From contig CAVRDJ010000002.1 in the NCBI GenBank assembly GCA_963719875.1, positions 2,356,001 to 2,420,000 of the forward strand: a DNA stretch of 64,000 nucleotides, read 5' to 3'. Source of the DNA: Palsa-360 sp963719875 (GTDB lineage: Bacteria > Acidobacteriota > Terriglobia > Acidiferrales > UBA7541). The notes beneath the pieces are model-generated. The model was not told where the DNA came from. It saw nothing but the letters and a program-made list of their open reading frames with translations, and ran no database searches. Below are positions 1 to 7,155 of this stretch, piece after piece (within the stretch, counting starts at the first letter, position 1; each line of letters begins with the position of its first letter). Made by a program: the position numbers and the translations under genes.

Positions 1-40
1 ATCAATTTATAGGTTCGCGCGCGTAATGTAGGTCAGTCTA

Positions 41-68
41 TTCAACACCACTCATGAATGGTGTTGAA
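41..68. promoter_or_regulatory. Perfect inverted repeat upstream of the RHH/RelE-type pair (putative operator)
   Basis: Two 10-base arms, TTCAACACCA and TGGTGTTGAA, are separated by 8 bases (CTCATGAA, which holds a small palindrome TCATGA). It lies 43 bases before the antitoxin start. RHH antitoxins usually bind such palindromes to autoregulate the operon, so an operator is likely. No T-run follows on either strand, which argues against a terminator. Confidence 0.45.
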
Positions 69-110
69 CCTGCCAGCAAGAGGTAGTAAATTCAAAATTG
101 AGGCCCAACC

Positions 111-371
111 ATGCGACATCAATTTGTATTGGACAAGAAATCGAACCGGCTGCTCAATGAACTGGCGGAGGCGCGCGGAGGGAATCGCAGCCGGGTAGTG
201 CGCGAAGCCATTGCTCTTTACGCTGATCAAGAAGCCTATCTCGAAAAGGTAGAGTCCAATCCAAAGTTTATTAAAATGATGGAAAGGTCGGCGGCTGACA
301 TTCGAGCAGGACGCGTCTCCGAGCAAGCGGAGGTCGAGCGCCGTTTTGCGCAAAAGAGAAAGCGGAAATAG
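111..371 (+). CDS. Ribbon-helix-helix antitoxin of a type II toxin-antitoxin pair
   Basis: This 86-residue protein begins with a short beta strand (RHQFVLDKKSNRLLNELA) followed by a helix-turn-helix with GGNRSRVVREAIALY, the pattern of the CopG/ParD-type ribbon-helix-helix fold. The C-terminal third is charged and ends in a Lys/Arg tail, the part that normally wraps the toxin. A GAGG ribosome site sits 7 bases before the ATG. Its TAG stop overlaps the GTG start of the next gene by one base (TAGTG), which implies translational coupling. It should bind the upstream palindrome and neutralise the downstream RelE/ParE-like toxin. The fold call is firm from pattern; the exact subfamily is not resolved. 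Confidence 0.8.
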   Translation: MRHQFVLDKKSNRLLNELAEARGGNRSRVVREAIALYADQEAYLEKVESNPKFIKMMERSAADIRAGRVSEQAEVERRFAQKRKRK

Positions 372-613
372 TGGCCAAAATCGACTGGCCCGATTTCATC
401 GAGGGTTTGTTGGACGAGCTTGACCCTCAGGAAGTCAAACTCATCTTTGAGAAAACGCGTATCCTCAGACAGTTCCCTCGATTGTATCCTATTCGCACAA
501 AGGGAAGATTTCGCCGCCATCGGCGGGTTCTCGCGGGCCGGTGGATGGTCTACTACAAAGTGGTGGACGACATCGTCTACATCCGAGGCCTGTGGCCGGC
601 CCAGATTCCTTAG
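371..613 (+). CDS. RelE/ParE-like toxin
   Basis: An 80-residue basic protein starting at GTG in the TAGTG overlap with the antitoxin. The pattern is that of the RelE/ParE fold: an N-terminal helical hairpin (residues 5-33), a basic strand region (PIRTKGRFRRHRRVLAGRWMVYYKV) and a last strand DIVYIRGLWPAQ. The GRWMVYYKV-x-DDIVYIRGLW block matches the C-terminal strands of family members. RelE-type proteins cut mRNA on the ribosome and ParE-type proteins poison gyrase; the sequence alone does not decide which. It ends tail to tail with the glycosyltransferase gene, overlapping it by four bases. No transposase or integrase is nearby. Confidence 0.75.
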   Translation: MAKIDWPDFIEGLLDELDPQEVKLIFEKTRILRQFPRLYPIRTKGRFRRHRRVLAGRWMVYYKVVDDIVYIRGLWPAQIP

Positions 614-1968
614 CTTCCGCGTCCTGCTCTCTCTATCTTGCGCAGGGCCTCACACCCCAGCAGCGCATAAAACGGCGCGTAGCACAGCCACTGAAAGAAC
701 GGATCGAAGTGCCACACCCCGAAGGCGCGGTAGTTGATGAAAATCTTGTAGGAGAGAAATTCCAGGATCGTGAGCAGCAGCCACGCCGGGCTCGGATAGA
801 AACACAAGAGCGGCACGATCCAGGTGAAATACCACGGATAGCCGTTCGGCGCGAAGAGCAGCACCGTGCCGATCAACAGAAACGCAGCGCGAGTCGGATC
901 CGCGCGACGCACCGCCAGCCACACAGCCAGTCCAATCACGACGCCTTCTCCAACTCCGGCAGCGACTATATGCGAGCCGGTAAGCCACAGCAGCACCGGA
1001 TAAATGCTCGAATGGTAGTTTCGGAAAATCAGCTGATAATATTTGAGCATCCCGAGAAATTCGCGCCACCCATGCCGATACGGCCAGACGCACGCAGCTG
1101 TCAGAGCGACGCAGCCGCCGGCCGCAAGCCACCCGCGCAATTTCCCTGGCCAGCCCGCGCGACAAAGCGTCAGTGGCAGCAACGTGACAGGAAACGCTTT
1201 GGCCAGCGCCCCGGCGGTAAGCGTCAGCGTTGACATTGCCGGAGCCCGCCTTATAATCATGAGCGTAGCGACGACACCGGCGATAGCGAGAGCGTCGTTG
1301 TGGCCGCTTGAGGCGAATTCGACCACTACCAGCGGATTCCAGGCGTAAATGGCTACCTGGTAGTTCCGTCCCCCAGTCGAACGGATCCACCCGGCGAGCA
1401 GGGCCGCGACGCCAAGATCAGCGAGCAGAAACGGCAGCTTGAACCCCACCGGGTCTGGCAGCAAGCGCCACGTCGCGCGAAACACCAGCTGAGCGAGCGG
1501 CGGGTACATCGTGGGAATTTCCGGCACAGGCATGACGTACCAGCCCGGATCGCGCAGCGGCGCAAGCCGCGGGTCGGTAGGCGCTACCGCATAGGGATTC
1601 CAGCCCTCGTTCTGGACGTGGCCGTCCCAGCGGTAGCGATGCAGATCGGTCGAGAGCGACGGCGGCTGCGGAAACAGAGTCAGGCGAAAGGCCAGCGCGC
1701 CCAGCAGGACGAGCCACAGCACGGCCCGGTGGTCTCGCGTGTGTTCGAGGGCGTACAGGGCGATGATGTACAGCACGCCGCCGCCCAGCGCCAGGGCCAT
1801 AAATTCGGGGATGTGAATGGAAAGATCTCCGAGGCGCGCCATCGCGGCAAAGACCGCTTCGAGCGCCACGATGGCGACGAGCGCGATGAGGACTTGCGGG
1901 CTTATTTCTGGCGGGCTCCCAGTAGAGCCCGCACCCGGCCGTCGCCGAGACGCGCTCAACGTTTGCAC
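610..1968 (-). CDS. Polytopic membrane glycosyltransferase, GT87 (DUF2029)-like
   Basis: A 452-residue protein with about ten hydrophobic segments. After the first two (near residues 25-75) comes a large loop with STDLHRYRWDGHVQNEGWNPY, the acidic/aromatic signature of GT-C polyprenol-phosphate-mannose-dependent mannosyltransferases such as GT87 and MptB-like proteins. GT-C enzymes transfer a sugar from a lipid-phosphate donor on the outer face of the inner membrane. The GTG start has no clear ribosome site. It is transcribed divergently from the GT2 gene with less than 100 bp between them, so both may serve one surface-glycan or glycolipid pathway. Substrate is unknown. Confidence 0.75.
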   Translation of the reverse strand: MQTLSASRRRPGAGSTGSPPEISPQVLIALVAIVALEAVFAAMARLGDLSIHIPEFMALALGGGVLYIIALYALEHTRDHRAVLWLVLLGALAFRLTLFPQPPSLSTDLHRYRWDGHVQNEGWNPYAVAPTDPRLAPLRDPGWYVMPVPEIPTMYPPLAQLVFRATWRLLPDPVGFKLPFLLADLGVAALLAGWIRSTGGRNYQVAIYAWNPLVVVEFASSGHNDALAIAGVVATLMIIRRAPAMSTLTLTAGALAKAFPVTLLPLTLCRAGWPGKLRGWLAAGGCVALTAACVWPYRHGWREFLGMLKYYQLIFRNYHSSIYPVLLWLTGSHIVAAGVGEGVVIGLAVWLAVRRADPTRAAFLLIGTVLLFAPNGYPWYFTWIVPLLCFYPSPAWLLLTILEFLSYKIFINYRAFGVWHFDPFFQWLCYAPFYALLGCEALRKIERAGRGS

Positions 1969-2057
1969 GCTCGTGGTTTGTCGTTTCGCGGATTGATTTT
2001 TTGCAAGGGGGGCTGTCCGTTTTGATATTCGCGCAACATACCATCAGTTTGTTGGCA

Positions 2058-3674
2058 ATGGCGGCGCAAAACCCGCTCTCGAATTATTGGGCCAAGCTCA
2101 CCGATCCTGGCCGGAATCCCTTCCGCGGCCTCTATCAGCTCAACACGTTTGACGTGGCCATCATGATTCCGTACTTCGTCGTCCTGGTCATCCTGGCCGC
2201 GTACGGATTGCACCGCTACTTCCTGGTGTACGAGTATTTCAAGAATCGCCACAACGTCCCCGGCCCGCCGCCCGCGGTCACCGAGTGGCCCAAGGTTACC
2301 ATACAGCTTCCGATCTATAACGAGCGCTACGTGATTGAGCGCCTCGTTGACGCGGTCGCGCGCTTCGATTATCCGCGCGACCTGCTCGACATTCAGGTGC
2401 TCGACGATTCCACCGACGAGACCCGCGAAGTCGCGCGCGCCTGCGTCGACCGTTACCAGGCGCTCGGTTTGACGATTCACTATCTGCATCGCACCGACCG
2501 CACCGGTTACAAGGCCGGCGCCCTCGCCGAGGGGCTCAAGTCCGCGACGGGCGAATTCGTCGCCATCTTCGACGCCGATTTCCTGCCTTCGCCGGATTTT
2601 CTGCGCCGCACGCTGCCGTACTTCACCGATCCGAAAATCGGCATGGTCCAGGGACGCTGGACCTACCTGAATCGCCATTATTCCACGCTGACTGAGATTG
2701 AGACGATCCTGCTCGACGGCCACTTCGTCATGGAGCACGGCGCGCGCTCGCGCAGCGGCAGCTTCTTCAACTTCAACGGCACGGCGGGCGTGTGGCGCCG
2801 GTGCGCGATCGACGAAGCCGGCGGCTGGCAGCACGACACGCTCACCGAGGACACCGATCTTTCCTACCGCGCGCAGCTCATCGGCTGGAAGTTCCTCTAC
2901 CTGCCGGACATCGAATGCGCCTCCGAACTGCCCGTGGAAATGAACGCATTCAAGGCGCAGCAGGCGCGCTGGGCCAAGGGCCTGATGCAGACAGCGCTGA
3001 AAATATTGCCGCGAGTGCTGCGTTCGGACGAGCCCACGAATATCAAAGCGGAAGCCGTCTTCCACCTCACCGCCAACATCAGCTATCCCTTCATGGTGGT
3101 TCTCTCGACGCTGCTCCTGCCCGCCATGATCGTGCGTTTCTACCAGGGCTGGTTCCAGATGCTGTTCATCGACTTGCCGCTCTTCATCGCATCCAGCTGT
3201 TCGATTTCCGGTTTTTATCTAACGTCGCAGCGCGTCCTTTATCCGAAGACGTGGAAGCGCTCGATCCTCTACATGCCGTTCGTGATGGCCGTCGGCATCG
3301 GCCTCTCGGTGCGCAACGCCAAGGCCGTCCTCGAAGCGCTCCTGGGCATAAAATCGGCATTCGTGCGCACGCCAAAATTCAAGATCGAAGGCCAGGCCGG
3401 CACCTGGAAGAAAAAAGGCTATCGCAACCGCTCCGGCTGGATGCCGTATCTCGAAATCGCGCTGGGCCTCTATTTCGGCGCGACGATTGTGTATTCCATC
3501 CAAAATCAAAATTACGCCACCGCCCCGTTCCTGTTCCTCTTCGTCTGGGGTTTCCTCTACACCGGAGTGATGTCCGTCGCGCAAGGCTGGATCGAGCGCC
3601 TCCGCTTCGGCGTGCAACCCTCCGCCGCGTCGGCCGAGGTTCGCGCTTCCGCCTCCGGCGCCCCCGGATTTTAG
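2058..3674 (+). CDS. Processive GT2 glycosyltransferase, cellulose/mannan-synthase-like
   Basis: About 538 residues. An N-terminal membrane segment (IPYFVVLVILAAYGL) precedes a GT2 domain with the canonical D,D,D,QxxRW series: DDSTD, the DAD metal site, TEDTD, and QQARW, as in processive beta-glycosyltransferases of the BcsA/CslA type. Three or four membrane helices follow. It should polymerise a beta-linked glycan from a nucleotide sugar in the inner membrane. ATG 2058 is chosen because it begins a normal N terminus; an in-frame TTG at 2001 would add 19 residues but has no better ribosome site. No PilZ domain or BcsB-like partner is present, so mannan or another glucan is as likely as cellulose. 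Confidence 0.85.
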   Translation: MAAQNPLSNYWAKLTDPGRNPFRGLYQLNTFDVAIMIPYFVVLVILAAYGLHRYFLVYEYFKNRHNVPGPPPAVTEWPKVTIQLPIYNERYVIERLVDAVARFDYPRDLLDIQVLDDSTDETREVARACVDRYQALGLTIHYLHRTDRTGYKAGALAEGLKSATGEFVAIFDADFLPSPDFLRRTLPYFTDPKIGMVQGRWTYLNRHYSTLTEIETILLDGHFVMEHGARSRSGSFFNFNGTAGVWRRCAIDEAGGWQHDTLTEDTDLSYRAQLIGWKFLYLPDIECASELPVEMNAFKAQQARWAKGLMQTALKILPRVLRSDEPTNIKAEAVFHLTANISYPFMVVLSTLLLPAMIVRFYQGWFQMLFIDLPLFIASSCSISGFYLTSQRVLYPKTWKRSILYMPFVMAVGIGLSVRNAKAVLEALLGIKSAFVRTPKFKIEGQAGTWKKKGYRNRSGWMPYLEIALGLYFGATIVYSIQNQNYATAPFLFLFVWGFLYTGVMSVAQGWIERLRFGVQPSAASAEVRASASGAPGF

Positions 3675-3730
3675 CTATCCGATTTCACCCGGGCACGAAG
3701 TGAATTGGAAAAAGAAATCCCTGCTGTAGA

Positions 3731-4603
3731 CTAGATGACGAGCTTGGCGAGTTTCGGTATCGCCGATTTTGCCATCGTAAAATACTTTGAATCCAACTCG
3801 ACCCCAACGCTATTCAGGCCTAAAGCGGTTGCCGCCGCGATTGTCGCCCCTCCACCCATAAAGGGATCTAGCAAAACTCCTCTCGATAGCGGTAGAGACG
3901 CACGAACCAATGATCTCATCAAGGCCTGTGGCTTCAGCGATGGATGCCTAGCAAGACTCCGCTCACGAGATCGCGCCGGGGAAACCATTAACAAGTCTGA
4001 AAAGGGAGTGTCCTTGGCGGGGCGGCGGAGTGCGCCGGTTCCAAACCGTTTGAGGTTCTCTGTTACTCTTCCTTCGAATGGCTTCCGGAAGAGGAGCCAC
4101 GGCTCAAAGCATGAACGTGGAATGACGGACAGCTCCTCGTATTGCTTGTGGCCAAATTTGGGTCGGTCGCCACCCCTCAGAGTTTTTACGATGCGAACGA
4201 TCTGCCCGCGAGCTTCAAAACCGGCCATACAAAAGGCTTGCGCAACGAGGTGCGAAACCAAACAATGCGACGAGATCATTACATGTGCGCCCGGCACAAG
4301 GACCCGAAACAATTCCGGGGCCAAGCGAATGTGGAAGGCAAGTACGGCCATACGGTCGTGCCCACTCATAACGGTAAATCGGGGTGTGGGCTGTCGCTTC
4401 GCACTGTCAAAGGCGTTTGGCAAACGCCAAATTCCTCCGTGCCCGTTCCGCCTCTTGTTCAGTTCTTCTGCCGAATACTCAACCATTCCAAAGGGGGGAT
4501 CTGTGACCACTGCATGGTACGAATTAGCCCGCTGCGATCTCAACCACTTCAATGAGTCCGCATTGTGAATTGTATATACGGAATTGCGATACCACTTCCT
4601 CAT
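3731..4603 (-). CDS. Site-specific DNA methyltransferase (beta-type, N6-adenine or N4-cytosine)
   Basis: A 290-residue amino-methyltransferase. The catalytic DPPY-type motif appears as TDPPFG at residues 34-39 and the S-adenosylmethionine-binding motif as DPFMGGGAT at 246-254, preceded by HPSLKPQALM at 220-229. The order catalytic motif, variable region, SAM motif is that of beta-group methyltransferases. The segment between (about 60-200) should carry target recognition. Its ATG overlaps the TGA of the DUF262 gene (ATGA), so it is the last gene of a coupled three-gene operon. No restriction endonuclease gene is adjacent; the two upstream genes are candidates for the effector and control functions. 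Codon use is visibly more AT-rich than in the flanking genes. Confidence 0.9.
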   Translation of the reverse strand: MRKWYRNSVYTIHNADSLKWLRSQRANSYHAVVTDPPFGMVEYSAEELNKRRNGHGGIWRLPNAFDSAKRQPTPRFTVMSGHDRMAVLAFHIRLAPELFRVLVPGAHVMISSHCLVSHLVAQAFCMAGFEARGQIVRIVKTLRGGDRPKFGHKQYEELSVIPRSCFEPWLLFRKPFEGRVTENLKRFGTGALRRPAKDTPFSDLLMVSPARSRERSLARHPSLKPQALMRSLVRASLPLSRGVLLDPFMGGGATIAAATALGLNSVGVELDSKYFTMAKSAIPKLAKLVI

Positions 4604-5688
4604 CTCTTTTCCTTGAAAAACGGTGTCATTATTTCCAGGAGGGCTTCATGTCGATCTACCCTTCGAGCTCTGTCGTTCGAGCCCTTTTCGATAGCCCTCG
4701 CGTACTTCCGTGAAGACGGACTCGTATTTGCGTCAGGTCGTTCCAGGCGCCGATCGACCTCCCCAGCAAACTCTGTTAGCTTTCTTAAAAGCACCTTCTC
4801 TGATTTGCGCGGAAGGTCATGGTCTACTAGCAGACTGCTAGTTGATACGAACAAGCTATAATAGTCTGCACGATTCCCCCAGCGGGAGGTGTCCGAGATT
4901 CTTGGGAACAAACGCTTTATAGTCTCAAACGTCTTGTCGAACAACTTTTTGACCCTGTTTTGCTCCGGGAACTCGTCCTCAAATTCTTCATATTGCTCAT
5001 AGTACTCGTCAATGATCTTCGCGGAACCGCCCTGTGGCCCGTGAAGAAGCCCGATCAAGAGGTCGCTCATCATTTCGATGTCGGCCATGCGACGGATCGC
5101 TGCGGGTGTTACGATCCGATTCACCGCCCAAAAATCATCATCCGCCAATTTCTCGGAAAGTTTCGCAAATGGCCCATGGAACGTTGCATTGCGAAGCTCC
5201 TGAGCCTTAAGCGGGAGAGTGAATTTATTTAACCTCTTAAATACGTCCTCGACTATTCTTGTTTCGTCCGTGTACAAGAGGCGAACACAGATTTCGTACT
5301 GGAAAAACTTCTTCCGTTCCTCGCCGACAACCTCGGCAAACGTCATGCCCTTGTAAACGGAAGTGACGGGAAGCGCGTCGAGTGCAAATAAATTGACATC
5401 CTCGCCCTCTTGGTCCTGATTACGCTCAATACCAATAAATTGGAGGATTGTTCGCAACCGTTGCTGCCCATCGACAACGCCATACTGTTCTACGCCGTCC
5501 TCCGCCTGGGTAACCTGAACATACACTTCCGGAATCGGAATATCCATCAATAGGGACTCAATTAGAGAGCTTTGCTGTTTTGGAGTCCATACAGGCTTCC
5601 GCTGGAATGGCGGTCGAAGAACCAGACGGCCGGCCTTATAGTGCTCTTGAAACCAAGAAATAGATTGCGGACGCGACGCATGTTTCAT
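4600..5688 (-). CDS. DUF262 (GmrS-like) domain protein without an HNH domain
   Basis: A 362-residue protein whose first 90 residues show the DUF262 signatures: PPFQRKPVW (26-34) and VVDGQQRLRTI (71-81). In GmrSD and SspE this ParB-like domain binds or hydrolyses nucleotides and controls a linked DUF1524 HNH nuclease. Here the C-terminal 200 residues are mostly helical and show no DUF1524 His-Asn-His pattern, so nuclease activity would need a partner or a different site. A GAGGA ribosome site lies 7 bases before the ATG. The gene starts 10 bases after the nucleotidyltransferase stop and overlaps the methyltransferase start. Role inferred: sensor or regulator in a DNA-modification-linked defence system. 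Confidence 0.85.
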   Translation of the reverse strand: MKHASRPQSISWFQEHYKAGRLVLRPPFQRKPVWTPKQQSSLIESLLMDIPIPEVYVQVTQAEDGVEQYGVVDGQQRLRTILQFIGIERNQDQEGEDVNLFALDALPVTSVYKGMTFAEVVGEERKKFFQYEICVRLLYTDETRIVEDVFKRLNKFTLPLKAQELRNATFHGPFAKLSEKLADDDFWAVNRIVTPAAIRRMADIEMMSDLLIGLLHGPQGGSAKIIDEYYEQYEEFEDEFPEQNRVKKLFDKTFETIKRLFPRISDTSRWGNRADYYSLFVSTSSLLVDHDLPRKSEKVLLRKLTEFAGEVDRRLERPDANTSPSSRKYARAIEKGSNDRARRVDRHEALLEIMTPFFKEKR

Positions 5689-5698
5689 CTTCTAGTCC

Positions 5699-6310
5699 TC
5701 ACTCGGCCAGACTCCTCCGAAGAGACGCAAGGCTATTCAGGTGATAAAGTTCCGCGTGCCGCCAGGTACGGTACAGGCGACCATTAATCCCCTCGTGCCT
5801 TCGTGGAGGATGTCTGGAGGCAAGTTTCAGGGCATTGAACCAACGGGTGTTGAATTCAAGCACTGGTTTAGCCTTCATCCCGAATATCGTCCCATCCAAT
5901 TTGACTTCCAGCGGCGTAAGCCATCCCGTATAGAGCTCATCCCTACGCAACCTTAGCCAGCCACCAATCATTTCGGTTACAGGCCGTCTCGGATACGCTG
6001 CGTCGAGTATAGACAGCCATAGATGGTCGAACAAGAGCGCGTTCACAATCACGACGTCGATGTCCGAGGTATCGCTGAATATTCTTAGATTATGTCCGGG
6101 TTTCATGCTAAATCCGAAACGCCCGCTCCCGACGATTCTTATTTCGGCTCGGTTCACGCCGAGATTACCAACAAACTCGTCTCGAAACGTGTCCCACGCT
6201 TGAGGTTTGCTGTCAAATACATAAGGTGGCCGATCATCGTGTAAACACGGGTCGAGCAAATGTGCATCGGTTTGCTCGCCAAGTAGCCGCCGAAATTCGT
6301 CGGGTGTCAT
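5699..6310 (-). CDS. Pol-beta-like nucleotidyltransferase-fold protein, first gene of the DUF262/methyltransferase operon
   Basis: A 203-residue protein with GSGRFGFS at 61-68 followed by SDIDVVIV at 82-89. This is the GS..S-x(n)-DxD pattern of the DNA polymerase beta superfamily, which includes MNT antitoxins, AbiEii and CD-NTases. The acidic pair D83/D85 would bind metal; a third acidic residue is not obvious but may be in the LEFNTRW strand. It is shorter than CBASS synthases and lacks an evident helical cap, so an NMP-transferase or toxin/antitoxin role is as plausible as second-messenger synthesis. It leads the compact operon; the AT-rich gap before it (6311-6398) should hold the promoter. 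Confidence 0.65.
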   Translation of the reverse strand: MTPDEFRRLLGEQTDAHLLDPCLHDDRPPYVFDSKPQAWDTFRDEFVGNLGVNRAEIRIVGSGRFGFSMKPGHNLRIFSDTSDIDVVIVNALLFDHLWLSILDAAYPRRPVTEMIGGWLRLRRDELYTGWLTPLEVKLDGTIFGMKAKPVLEFNTRWFNALKLASRHPPRRHEGINGRLYRTWRHAELYHLNSLASLRRSLAE

Positions 6311-6398
6311 CTAGGGAAATCGTCCCTCAAATTCCCTTCGGAGTGAGAAAATTACCACATAAGAAGTAATCTACCTAGTTTCTTGAGGATGCATTGCT

Positions 6399-6572
6399 TC
6401 ACCGTTCTTCGACGGGCTCGGGATGTATGGTGACACGGGCAATCTGCGGGAATTGCTCCTTCACGCGGATTTCCAGTTCGCCGGTGACATCGTGGATTTG
6501 GGTGATGGGCAGGCTTCCATCCATGGCGCAGTGGCAGGACAGCGGGATGTCATGCTTCCACCTGACGCACCA
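6399..6572 (-). pseudogene. Detached copy of the 3' end of the cation-efflux gene
   Basis: Translation on the minus strand gives a stretch ending in the same residues as the intact efflux protein at 7156 (CHCAMDGSLPITQIHDVTGE onward to PVEER), including its stop codon. Only the last 55 or so codons are present and there is no membrane domain, so it is not a working gene. The nucleotide match to the intact tail is high. Together with the second remnant at 6936 it flanks the small RHH gene. Confidence 0.75.
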
Positions 6573-6659
6573 GGAGGCAGTCAACGACGCTTTGCCTTGC
6601 AGGGTACAATTCCGTTGTTTATATTCATCATTAAATCTACACACTTAGAGGCATGCTGC

Positions 6660-6878
6660 ATGAGTAGGGCATCATTGACACGAACGAATCTGTTGCTCGA
6701 AACCGGGAAAGTTCGGCAGCTTCGCAAGGCTCTACAGTCACGAAGCAATTCAGAAGCCGTGCGGCTTGTTATCAATGAGCGTCTGGCTGCAGAAAGCGGT
6801 TTGCGAACCCTTCGCAACTTGCGAAAGCGCGGTGGGCTGGACGATGTCTTCGGCCGCGCTCCGGCAAAGAGACGATGA
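6660..6878 (+). CDS. Small RHH/VapB-like protein, orphan antitoxin
   Basis: A 72-residue basic protein. The block LETGKVRQLRKALQSRSNSEAVRLVINERLA looks like the strand-helix-helix of VapB-type antitoxins, followed by a charged segment GLRTLRNLRKRGGLDDVFGR that could be a toxin-binding tail. ATG 6660 is the first sensible start; an AT-rich stretch just upstream (about 6610-6650) could hold a promoter. No PIN-domain or other toxin gene follows: the next 270 bases contain an efflux-gene remnant and a repeat. It therefore seems an orphan antitoxin or regulator, and sits exactly between two copies of the efflux-gene tail. Confidence 0.55.
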   Translation: MSRASLTRTNLLLETGKVRQLRKALQSRSNSEAVRLVINERLAAESGLRTLRNLRKRGGLDDVFGRAPAKRR

Positions 6879-6935
6879 TTCGACCTCCTGCGCACCCTTT
6901 GTCTCGCTACATTGAAATGAGCGCGGCGCCTCTCA

Positions 6936-7037
6936 GTTCTTCTACCGGCTCCGGACCAATCGTGACATGGGCGAGTTGGGAGAAATAATCCTTCACGCCG
7001 GTTTCCCCCCTCGCCAGTGAGGCCGTGGATTGGGTTG
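6936..7037 (-). pseudogene. Second, decayed copy of the cation-efflux gene tail
   Basis: About 100 bases match the last bases of the intact efflux gene (7157 onward) with many substitutions and indels; the run through TTCTACCGGCTCCGGA and the later GGCCGTGGATTGGGTT are recognisable. It stops where the hairpin repeat begins at 7039. It is more diverged than the copy at 6399, suggesting an older event or relaxed selection. Confidence 0.6.
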
Positions 7038-7038
7038 A

Positions 7039-7136
7039 GTAGCACAGCGACTCTTCGCTGTGCGGTTTTCCAGGCCTAAAACATTTTCGACCATCTGCAA
7101 TCTCGAAAACCGCACAGCCAGGAGTGGCTGTGCTAC
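7039..7136. repeat. GTAGC paired-hairpin repeat, variant copy
   Basis: Bounded by GTAGCACAGC and GCTGTGCTAC-type ends, with an internal hairpin on each side (CACAGCG..CGCTGTG and CACAGCC..GGCTGTG) and AAAACCGC/GCGGTTTT arms. Same architecture as the copies at 8622, 20246, 22431, 23689, 33334 and 50999, with a different inner stem sequence. It lies just beyond the efflux-gene stop. Confidence 0.7.
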
Positions 7137-7155
7137 TTGAACAGGTAAACTTCGC

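Noticed and set aside
1956..3065. 369-codon open frame antisense to the GT2 gene
   Set aside because: The GT2 motifs are on the plus strand; the antisense product has no fold-like pattern.
5699..6310. CBASS CD-NTase
   Set aside because: The GS..DxD motif is shared, but the protein is too short, lacks the helical cap, and no cap/effector genes of CBASS are adjacent; kept as a generic nucleotidyltransferase.
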